Assembly (NCBI GenBank): GCA_003694975.1
Contig: RFJH01000340.1
Location: 1 to 6,851 of the forward strand
DNA from: Anaerolineae bacterium
GTDB taxonomy: Bacteria; Chloroflexota; Anaerolineae; Anaerolineales; Villigracilaceae
Length of the DNA: 6,851 nt
Reading direction: 5' to 3'
The first letter of the stretch is position 1; the number at the start of each line of letters is the position of its first letter. Of the stretch, positions 1 to 5,816 are shown one piece after another. The translations under genes and the position numbers were made by a program. The notes under the pieces are model-generated. The model made no database searches. It was not told where the DNA came from and saw only the letters and a program-made list of their open reading frames with translations.

Positions 1-2
1 GG

Positions 3-1784
3 TGGGGAATGGTTGAACTCACCCGCCGCTTGTTGGGGCCTTTCTGGGGAGGGGTTGTCGTCTTTCTGATGTGGGTGGTGTTCCTGATGGCCGGTTTGGG
101 GTTGTGGGCACGTCTGGAACGCTATCTGGAACGCCTGGCCGAAGGAGAGGGGGAAGGAGATTTTCTCGCCGTTCCCGTTCCAGGAGGCGAGCCTGCCGTG
201 ACAGAAAGGGCGACGGGCAAACGGTCGAAGCGCCCCGTGCGCCTTCCTCCGGAGTTTCGTAAATCTCTGCCCATGCCCTCCGCTCAGGACGAACGCCCCG
301 CGACGCCACCGCCGCGCGATGAACGTCTTCCGCCTCTGGACCTCCTGGTTGCCGGACGGAGCAATCGCCCCGATGAACGCACAATCAATCAGACTGCCGG
401 TCTGATCGAGAAGACACTGGCCGAGTTCGGCATCCCGGCGCAGGTGATCGGCTTTCGCGTCGGGCCGACGGTGACTCAGTTTGCCGTGCAACCCGGCTTC
501 ATCGAAAAGAACGGTGGCGATGAGGAAGGTGATGCCCACCGTGTGAAAGTGCGTGTGGCGCAGATCGCGGCGTTGCAGCGCGACCTGGCGCTGGCGCTTT
601 CCGCGGAACGCCTGCGCATTGAGGCCCCTGTTCCGGGAAGGCCTTATGTGGGCATTGAGGTCCCGAATCCACGTGCCAGTCTGGTCCATCTGCGGCCTAT
701 CCTGGAATCGGAGGCGTTCTACAAAGTCAACTCGCCGCTGGCGATTGCGTTGGGGCGTGATGTCTCCGGTCGGCCGGTGGTGGCCGATCTGGCCCGTATG
801 CCTCACCTGTTGATTGCCGGTGCGACGGGATCGGGCAAATCGGTTTTCATCACCTCGGTGGCAGTCTGCCTGGCGATGAACAATACGCCTGAAGACCTGC
901 GTATGGTGATGATTGATTCCAAGATGGTGGAACTGATACGGTTCAACGGTTTGCCGCATCTCTATGGTAAAGTGGAGACCGATTTGCAACGTATTCAGGG
1001 GGTGTTGCGCTGGCTGGTGGCAGAGATGGAGCGACGGTACCGCTTGCTGGAGGCAGCCCGGGCCAGAGACCTGGTAGCCTATAACCGCAAGTTGCGTCGG
1101 CGCAAGACGGGCTCGCCGTTACCGCGCATTGTGGTCTTGATTGACGAACTGGCCGATCTGATGATGGCCGCGCCGGATCAGACCGAGCACCATCTTGTCC
1201 GTCTGGCGCAAATGGCGCGCGCTACGGGGATCCACCTTGTCGTGGCCACACAACGTCCCAGCACCGATGTGGTCACAGGCCTGATCAAGGCCAATTTCCC
1301 GGCGCGCCTCTCCTTTGCCGTTGCCTCTAGCGTGGATTCGCGCGTCATCCTGGATATGGGGGGCGCGGAGACGTTGCTTGGTCGGGGAGATATGCTCTTC
1401 CTCGATCCGGAATCCGGCACGCCTGTGCGCGCTCAGGGCGTGATGGTCACCGATGCGGAGATTGAACGCCTGATCACGTACTGGCAAAAGGAAGTCCCGA
1501 CGGAAGATGTACTCCCGCCCTGGGAGAGCCTGCTCAACGAACCCGCTCGCGATGAGGATGAGGCATTGGTCGAGCAGGCGATTGAAGTCATCCGTAAGAG
1601 CGGGCGCGCCTCGGCCTCTTTCCTGCAGCGCCAGTTGCGGATTGGCTATCCGCGCGCCGCCCGCCTCCTGGACCGTCTGGAAGAGATGGGAGTTGTGGGG
1701 CCTTCTCGGGGAGGGGGGCGTGAGCGCGATGTGCTGATTGATGTGGATGACGAGGCGCTCGATGACGAAGACGCGGACACCTGA
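3..1784 (+). CDS. ftsK: FtsK/SpoIIIE-type DNA translocase, 5'-truncated by the window edge
   Basis: This is the hexameric ATPase that pumps double-stranded DNA through the division septum and helps resolve chromosomes. Numbering is from the Met codon at base 9. One hydrophobic segment (about 10-34) is followed by a charged, proline-rich linker (about 44-110). Next come the alpha/beta motor domains with Walker A GATGSGKS at 271-278, Walker B IVVLIDELADL at 374-384, the ATQRPSTDVVTG stretch near 413-424 and LLGRGDML near 456-463. A C-terminal gamma winged helix (about 530-576, FLQRQLRIGYPRAARLLDRL) is the family's DNA-orientation reader. The frame stays open to the left edge and the base-9 ATG has GGTGGGG only one base away, so it is probably internal. 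FtsK proteins usually have about four N-terminal membrane segments, so the others should lie upstream. The protein ends in an acidic tail (DDEALDDEDADT). The family call is firm; the true start is not visible. Confidence 0.95.
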   Translation, partial: WGMVELTRRLLGPFWGGVVVFLMWVVFLMAGLGLWARLERYLERLAEGEGEGDFLAVPVPGGEPAVTERATGKRSKRPVRLPPEFRKSLPMPSAQDERPATPPPRDERLPPLDLLVAGRSNRPDERTINQTAGLIEKTLAEFGIPAQVIGFRVGPTVTQFAVQPGFIEKNGGDEEGDAHRVKVRVAQIAALQRDLALALSAERLRIEAPVPGRPYVGIEVPNPRASLVHLRPILESEAFYKVNSPLAIALGRDVSGRPVVADLARMPHLLIAGATGSGKSVFITSVAVCLAMNNTPEDLRMVMIDSKMVELIRFNGLPHLYGKVETDLQRIQGVLRWLVAEMERRYRLLEAARARDLVAYNRKLRRRKTGSPLPRIVVLIDELADLMMAAPDQTEHHLVRLAQMARATGIHLVVATQRPSTDVVTGLIKANFPARLSFAVASSVDSRVILDMGGAETLLGRGDMLFLDPESGTPVRAQGVMVTDAEIERLITYWQKEVPTEDVLPPWESLLNEPARDEDEALVEQAIEVIRKSGRASASFLQRQLRIGYPRAARLLDRLEEMGVVGPSRGGGRERDVLIDVDDEALDDEDADT

Positions 1785-1832
1785 TTCCGCCGAGCACGGC
1801 AAGTTGTAGTATGATATGAATTCTTGTGGTAT

Positions 1833-1851
1833 GGAAAGGAAATGTGCTGTG
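1833..1851 (+). promoter_or_regulatory. Shine-Dalgarno and GTG start of the phosphatidyltransferase gene
   Basis: GGAAAGGA at 1833-1840 lies 8 bases before an in-frame GTG at 1849-1851. The upstream in-frame ATG at 1816 has no purine-rich site before it, only GTTGTAGTATGAT. A -10-like TATGAT at 1810-1815 would start RNA near 1822, which would leave the ATG out of the transcript, but no -35 box matches it. The GTG is therefore the preferred start on ribosome-site grounds. Confidence 0.6.
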
Positions 1852-2469
1852 GAACAGAAAGCAAATCACAAACCGATGACCTTCACCGATCGTATGCGGA
1901 TCGCCTTCCGCTGGGTCCTTGACCCTGTTGGGGCGTTCCTGAACCGCCTGGGCCTGGTGCCGAACACCCTGACGCTGATCGGTCTCGCCGGAAACACCGC
2001 CGGGGCGGCCTTGCTCTCGCAGGGAAAAATCGTCTGGGGTGGTCTGGTGATCCTGCTCATGGGTCCGATAGATGCTCTTGACGGCACGATGGCGCGGCTG
2101 CGCGGGGAGCCGACCGAGTTCGGCGCTTTTGTCGACTCGGTGACCGATCGTTACTCCGAACTGGTCATCCTGGGCGGCCTCCTGTTCTACTATCTCCATC
2201 AAGGAGATGCCCTAGCCAGTACGTTGGTGTACCTGGCCGCCGCCGGCTCGGTCCTGGTCTCGTACGTCAAAGCGCGCGCGGAGGGGTTGGGGTTCGAGGC
2301 GAAGATCGGCATCCTGACTCGCCTGGAACGTTACCTTGTTTTGGTGCCGGGATTGTTGTTCAATCAACCCCTTCTGGCCATCTCTATCATTGCTGTCTTT
2401 GCCAACATCACGGCGCTACAGCGCATTTTGCATGTTCGCCGTCAGGCGCATGACCAACATAAGATGTGA
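1849..2469 (+). CDS. CDP-alcohol phosphatidyltransferase, phosphatidylinositol-phosphate synthase type
   Basis: This integral membrane enzyme should transfer a phosphatidyl group from CDP-diacylglycerol to a polar alcohol, releasing CMP. Numbering is from the GTG at 1849 (206 aa); an in-frame ATG at 1816 would give 217 aa. The family signature is complete: D75, D78-G79, A82-R83, then eight residues to G92, D96 and D100, the aspartates that bind metal and CDP. About six hydrophobic segments follow a short amphipathic N-terminus. The segment SYVKARAEGLG (138-148) followed by LTRLERYLVL resembles actinobacterial phosphatidylinositol-phosphate synthase and archaetidylinositol-phosphate synthase (SYIKARAE...ERPERL) more than phosphatidylglycerol-phosphate synthase. 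The acceptor is therefore probably inositol 1-phosphate. That is inference; another alcohol is possible. The gene follows ftsK by 64 bases and precedes lgt by 71, so the three may be co-transcribed. Confidence 0.85.
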   Translation: MEQKANHKPMTFTDRMRIAFRWVLDPVGAFLNRLGLVPNTLTLIGLAGNTAGAALLSQGKIVWGGLVILLMGPIDALDGTMARLRGEPTEFGAFVDSVTDRYSELVILGGLLFYYLHQGDALASTLVYLAAAGSVLVSYVKARAEGLGFEAKIGILTRLERYLVLVPGLLFNQPLLAISIIAVFANITALQRILHVRRQAHDQHKM

Positions 2470-2485
2470 ACCGGCTGTCTGAAGC

Positions 2486-2510
2486 AGAAGTCGCTCGTCG
2501 CCTGACTTCT
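2486..2510 (+). repeat. Short inverted repeat between the phosphatidyltransferase gene and lgt
   Basis: AGAAGTC (2486-2492) and GACTTCT (2504-2510) pair perfectly over 7 bases with an 11-base loop. TTGTTGACTTTTT follows. It could be a weak terminator or attenuator before lgt, but the stem is short and not GC-rich, and the uridine run is not immediate. The pairing is seen directly; the function is a guess. Confidence 0.35.
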
Positions 2511-2540
2511 TGTTGACTTTTTAGAGAACTGGAGCGTACT

Positions 2541-3350
2541 ATGTCTGAAGGTTTCCATATTGGCCCTCTCTTTGTCCGTTACTATGGGCTGATCATCATG
2601 TTGGGGACGCTGGCCGGAGGGATGCTGGCCTCGCGCGAGGCGAAACGCCGGGGCTTCGATCCGGAGATTGTGTGGGACTTGCTTGTCTGGCTGATCATCG
2701 GCGGCGTGATCGGTGCTCGCCTGTGGCATATTTTCACCCCCCCGCCTTCCTCCATCGCCCAGGGCATTACTACCCGCTATTATCTAACCCATCCCCTGGA
2801 CGCGATTGCGATTTGGAAGGGAGGGTTGGGCATTCCGGGCGTCGTCATCGGTGGGATGTTAACTCTCTATATTTATGCCCGTCGTCATGGTCTCCCTTAC
2901 GCTACCTGGGCGGACATTGTCGCACCCAGCCTGGCGCTTGGGCAGGCCATCGGTCGCTGGGGCAATTTCTTCAACCAGGAACTCTACGGCGCGCCGACCG
3001 ACCTGCCGTGGAAGATTTACATTGACCCTCAACACCGTTTGCCCGGCTTCGAGAACGTGGAGTATTACCATCCCCTGTTCCTCTATGAATCGCTCTGGAA
3101 CCTGGGTAACATGTTCTTCCTGCTTTGGCTCTCGCGCCGTTTTGAAGACCGCCTGAAACCGGGTGATCTTTTCCTTGTCTATCTGATTACTTATCCGGTT
3201 GGGCGCTTCTTGCTGGATTTCCTGCGCCTGGACGCCTCGCGTGTGGGCGGCATCAACATCAATCAGACGGTCGCGGCCGCGGTTGCTATCTGCTCGGCGC
3301 TCGTGCTCCTGTGGAGACACCGCGTCAGGCGAACCGCGGAGGCGCCCTGA
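2541..3350 (+). CDS. lgt: Prolipoprotein diacylglyceryl transferase
   Basis: Lgt moves the diacylglyceryl group of phosphatidylglycerol onto the lipobox cysteine of prolipoproteins at the outer face of the plasma membrane, the first step of lipoprotein maturation. At 269 aa it has the usual family length and about seven hydrophobic segments. The Lgt signature GRWGNFFNQELYG is at 138-150, with the arginine, asparagine and glutamate that define the family. RYYG at 13-16 matches the conserved N-terminal tyrosine region, HPLFLYES is at 177-184, and GRF at 221-223 holds the conserved late arginine. In the WKGGLGIPG stretch (92-100), proline 99 sits where E. coli Lgt has His103. That position is tyrosine in many Gram-positive enzymes, so loss of the histidine need not inactivate it. 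GGAG at 2531-2534 lies six bases before the ATG and supports this start. Confidence 0.96.
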   Translation: MSEGFHIGPLFVRYYGLIIMLGTLAGGMLASREAKRRGFDPEIVWDLLVWLIIGGVIGARLWHIFTPPPSSIAQGITTRYYLTHPLDAIAIWKGGLGIPGVVIGGMLTLYIYARRHGLPYATWADIVAPSLALGQAIGRWGNFFNQELYGAPTDLPWKIYIDPQHRLPGFENVEYYHPLFLYESLWNLGNMFFLLWLSRRFEDRLKPGDLFLVYLITYPVGRFLLDFLRLDASRVGGININQTVAAAVAICSALVLLWRHRVRRTAEAP

Positions 3351-3372
3351 AGCAACAGGGACTCTGGTAGCA

Positions 3373-3401
3373 TTGACAGTCCGCATGGTCGCCATTATGC
3401 T
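3373..3401 (+). promoter_or_regulatory. Sigma70-type promoter for the ABC exporter operon
   Basis: A perfect -35 box TTGACA (3373-3378) is followed after exactly 17 bases by TATGCT (3396-3401), which matches the -10 consensus at four of six positions including the key first, second and last bases. RNA would start near 3408, giving a leader of about 39 bases before the ATG at 3447. It is the best promoter match I could find in the window and lies just where lgt ends and a functionally different gene set begins. Confidence 0.6.
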
Positions 3402-3419
3402 TTTTGAACGATGGCGACC
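3387..3419 (+). promoter_or_regulatory. Perfect 9-bp inverted repeat around the -10 box (operator or terminator hairpin)
   Basis: GGTCGCCAT (3387-3395) and ATGGCGACC (3411-3419) are exact reverse complements separated by 15 bases that contain the whole TATGCT -10 box and the expected start of transcription. As DNA this could be a two-half-site operator for a dimeric repressor. As RNA made by read-through from lgt it would fold into a 9-bp GC-rich stem followed by a T-rich stretch (TCTTTATTTGTTT), so it could also act as a weak terminator for the upstream genes. The two roles do not exclude each other. The repeat is certain; the role is inferred. Confidence 0.5.
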
Positions 3420-3422
3420 TCT

Positions 3423-3450
3423 TTATTTGTTTGGTAAAGGAAACAAATGA
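3423..3450 (+). promoter_or_regulatory. Leader hairpin enclosing the Shine-Dalgarno and start codon of the ABC ATPase gene
   Basis: TTATTTGTTT (3423-3432) can pair with AAACAAATGA (3441-3450): ten consecutive pairs, one of them G-U, one G-C and eight A-U. The 8-base loop GGTAAAGG holds the ribosome binding site AAAGG (3436-3440), and all three bases of the ATG start codon (3447-3449) are in the 3' arm. Such a fold could limit translation initiation and open easily because it is AU-rich. No structure was computed, so stability is unknown. Confidence 0.4.
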
Positions 3451-4373
3451 TCGAAACGGAAGACCTGAGCAAACGATTCGATGATTTCTGGGCGGTGGAC
3501 GGCGTGAGTCTGCGTGTCCGTGAAGGACAGGTGCTGGCCTTGTTGGGGCAGAACGGCGCCGGGAAGACAACGACGGTGCGGATGCTGACCGCTTTGCTCA
3601 CGCCCACGCGCGGACGGGCGACCGTCGCCGGGTATGATGTGGTCTCTCAGCCCAATCAGGTGCGCGCTGTGGTAGGCGTATTGACCGAGCAACACGGTCT
3701 GTACGTGCGCATGACGGCGGAGGAGTATCTCGATTTCTTCGGTCAGGTCTATCGCCTGGACCCATCCCGTCGGCGCAGGCGCAGCCGGGAGTTGCTGGAG
3801 TATTTTGGCCTGGAGGAGGTGGCCCGGCAACGCATCGGCGAGTACTCGAAGGGGATGCGCCAGAAACTCGCCCTGGCGCGCGCCTTGATCCATGAGCCGC
3901 CGGTGCTCCTGCTTGATGAACCGACCTCGGCCATGGACCCCGAAAGCGCTCGCCTGGTGCGTGATCAAATTGCGAAGTTGCGTTCGGCCAGGCGCGCCAT
4001 CATTATTTGCACCCACAACCTGTCCGAGGCGGAGGCGCTTGCCGATATCATTGCCATTATTTACCGGGGACGCATTCTGGTTACCGGCACGTTGGACGAG
4101 TTGAGACGCCGTGTCCTGGGAGCGCCGGAGTACGAAGCCCTTCTCTCGGCTCCCTGGCGACTGGATGGCTTTCCCCTTCCTCAGGGTGTGGCCCTCTCTT
4201 CGCAAGAGGGAACCCGGTTGCGCTTCCGCGTGAAAGACCCGGCGAAAGCCAATCCGGCTCTTCTGCAGGCACTTCTTGCTCATGGCGCTCCTGTGGTCAC
4301 GTTTCGTGAGGTCACACGCAGCCTGGAGCAAGTCTATCTTGCCGTGATGGCACAGGTGAGGAAACGGTTATGA
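3447..4373 (+). CDS. ABC-2 exporter ATP-binding protein, NatA/CcmA class
   Basis: This is the cytoplasmic ATPase that drives the membrane exporter encoded next. In its 308 aa I see the Walker A loop GQNGAGKTT (34-42), the Q-loop glutamine in TEQHGLYVRMT (Q82), the signature YSKGMRQKLALARAL (133-147), Walker B VLLLDEP (153-159) with catalytic E158, the D-loop SAMD (161-164) and switch histidine H190 in CTHNL. YSKGM in place of the usual LSGGQ is typical of the NatA/multidrug/CcmA group. The last 80 or so residues form a C-terminal accessory region such as the DUF4162-like tail of this group. All catalytic residues are present, so it should be active. AAAGG ends six bases before the ATG. The stop overlaps the permease start (ATGA), which implies translational coupling and a two-component exporter. 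The substrate cannot be read from the sequence. Confidence 0.93.
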   Translation: MIETEDLSKRFDDFWAVDGVSLRVREGQVLALLGQNGAGKTTTVRMLTALLTPTRGRATVAGYDVVSQPNQVRAVVGVLTEQHGLYVRMTAEEYLDFFGQVYRLDPSRRRRRSRELLEYFGLEEVARQRIGEYSKGMRQKLALARALIHEPPVLLLDEPTSAMDPESARLVRDQIAKLRSARRAIIICTHNLSEAEALADIIAIIYRGRILVTGTLDELRRRVLGAPEYEALLSAPWRLDGFPLPQGVALSSQEGTRLRFRVKDPAKANPALLQALLAHGAPVVTFREVTRSLEQVYLAVMAQVRKRL

Positions 4374-5806
4374 TTTCACGTCGCGATCTCCTACCGATCT
4401 GGTGGATTGCCAGGCGGGAACTGCGCGATCAGTTCCGCGACTGGCGTATCCTGTTTCCCCTGGCCGTCCTCACGCTCATTTTTCCCCTGCTGATGAATAT
4501 CGTTGCCGGGGAGGCGGTGGATTTCGTCAACCGCTATGGCGGCAATCTGGTGCTCGATCGCCTGGTGCCGTTTTCGGTGCTGATTATCGGTTTCTTCCCC
4601 ATTACCGTCTCGCTGGTCGTGGCGCTGGAAGCGTTCGTCGGTGAGAAAGAGCGCGGGACCATCGAGCCGTTGTTGAGCACTCCTCTGGAGGATTGGCAGT
4701 TGTATTTCGGCAAACTTCTGGTCGGCGCGCTGACGCCGCTGGCGGCGAGCATGTTGGCGATTGCTTTTTATATGGTCATCGTCTCCCGCCAGGACCTCAC
4801 CATGCCGAACGCCCATCTGATGGCTCAGTTACTGGCGCTGACGGTAGCCCATGCCGTGCTCATGGTCAGCGGCGCGATCGCGGTATCCACGCAATCCACC
4901 TCGGTGCGCGCCGCCAACCTCCTGGCGTCTTTTATCATCCTTCCGGTTGCCATCCTGATCCAGGGAGAAACGGTGCTGGTCTTTTGGGGAAACGACCGTG
5001 TGCTCTGGCTGGCGGTCCTGGCCGTGTCCATCATGGCTGCTCTCCTCGTGCGCGTGGGGCTGGCGCACTTCCGCCGCGAGTACCTCCTGGGGCGTGAACT
5101 GGACACCTTGAATTTCCGTTGGATGGGGCGTACGTTCTGGAGAGCCTTCAAAGGGGAGGCGCGTTCGCCTATCCAATGGTACCGCGTGGAACTGGCCTCC
5201 ACCCTGCGCCGCTTACGCCTCCCGTTGTTGCTGGTTGTGGCATTGGCGCTTCTGGGGGCTGTGGTAGGGTTTTTCTGGACCAGGACCTACCTTGCTCAGT
5301 GGCTTGCTCAAACGCCTCCGGAAGAGGTTAAGGATATGGTCGCTCAGTTGCAAGAGGCTGCCGATGTGGCGATGCCGGATTTCGCCCTGTCGTTTCCCTG
5401 GATTTTCCTGCACAATGTCCGAGCCGTCCTTGTGATGTTCCTCGGTGGGGCCATTTCCTTTAGTGTGTTGGGGATGCTTTTTTTCCTGGTCAATATGGGC
5501 GTTGTCGGCGCCGCGATGGCCGCGGTAGACCTGGTGGGGCTTTCCCCGTGGCGAATGTTTGCAGCCGGGCTGTTGCCGCATGGAGTGTTTGAACTCCCTG
5601 CTCTGTTCCTCGCCGGCGCGTCGATTCTGTACCTCGGCGCCGTGCTGGTCACCCCGAATGAACAGCGCACAATGGGTACCGTGTTCATCGAAGCGCTGGC
5701 GGATTGGGCAAAAGTGATGGTGGGACTTGTGATTCCGTTGCTGGCGGTCGCAGCGGTGGTTGAGGCCTACCTCACGCCGCTGATTCTGCTCTGGACGCTG
5801 AGGTGA
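4370..5806 (+). CDS. ABC-2 exporter permease fused to a SpoIIM (DUF95) domain
   Basis: This 478-aa membrane protein has two halves. Residues 1 to about 245 are an ABC-2/NatB-like permease: a first membrane segment near 27-46, the family motif EKERGTIEPLLSTP (92-105) after the second segment, and four more segments near 115-138, 152-175, 182-200 and 210-229. A basic cytoplasmic linker (about 230-282) follows. Residues from about 283 look like SpoIIM/DUF95: a membrane segment (284-303), a polar region with PPEEVKDMVAQLQEA, FLHNVRAVLVMFLGG (346-360), the hallmark LLPHGVFELPALFLAG (401-416) and a C-terminal VVEAYLTP (463-470). In Bacillus, SpoIIM works in the forespore engulfment complex with SpoIID and SpoIIP; homologues in non-sporulating bacteria and archaea have no settled role. 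The gene overlaps the ATPase by 4 bases (GAGG at 4358-4361). The ABC-2 half is confident and the SpoIIM half fairly so; a single frame without interruption argues against a sequencing join. Confidence 0.88.
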   Translation: MISRRDLLPIWWIARRELRDQFRDWRILFPLAVLTLIFPLLMNIVAGEAVDFVNRYGGNLVLDRLVPFSVLIIGFFPITVSLVVALEAFVGEKERGTIEPLLSTPLEDWQLYFGKLLVGALTPLAASMLAIAFYMVIVSRQDLTMPNAHLMAQLLALTVAHAVLMVSGAIAVSTQSTSVRAANLLASFIILPVAILIQGETVLVFWGNDRVLWLAVLAVSIMAALLVRVGLAHFRREYLLGRELDTLNFRWMGRTFWRAFKGEARSPIQWYRVELASTLRRLRLPLLLVVALALLGAVVGFFWTRTYLAQWLAQTPPEEVKDMVAQLQEAADVAMPDFALSFPWIFLHNVRAVLVMFLGGAISFSVLGMLFFLVNMGVVGAAMAAVDLVGLSPWRMFAAGLLPHGVFELPALFLAGASILYLGAVLVTPNEQRTMGTVFIEALADWAKVMVGLVIPLLAVAAVVEAYLTPLILLWTLR

Positions 5807-5816
5807 GAGAGGTGTG

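Noticed and set aside
1789..1800. GCCG-AGCA-CGGC hairpin after the ftsK stop as a terminator
   Set aside because: The stem is only four base pairs and no T-run follows it.
1810..1815. TATGAT as a -10 box for the phosphatidyltransferase gene
   Set aside because: No -35 match exists at 16-18 bases upstream and there is no extended -10 TG, so a single hexamer is too weak to annotate by itself.
1119..2202. Two long overlapping minus-strand frames opposite ftsK and the phosphatidyltransferase
   Set aside because: They are antisense to well-supported genes, have shadow-like composition rich in Arg, His, Gln and Pro, and show no family motif or ribosome site.
2513..2542. TTGACT with TACTAT 18 bases downstream as a promoter for lgt
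   Set aside because: The -10 box would overlap the lgt ATG and RNA would start inside the coding region, past the start codon, so it cannot serve lgt as annotated.
3359..3382. GGACT/AGTCC inverted repeat upstream of and overlapping the -35 box
   Set aside because: Five pairs with a 14-base loop are easily found by chance; the 9-bp dyad next to it is far stronger.
3423..4331. 302-codon open frame on the minus strand opposite the ABC ATPase
   Set aside because: It lies wholly opposite a gene with every ABC motif intact, has no recognisable domain, and is explained by GC-rich codon use on the coding strand.
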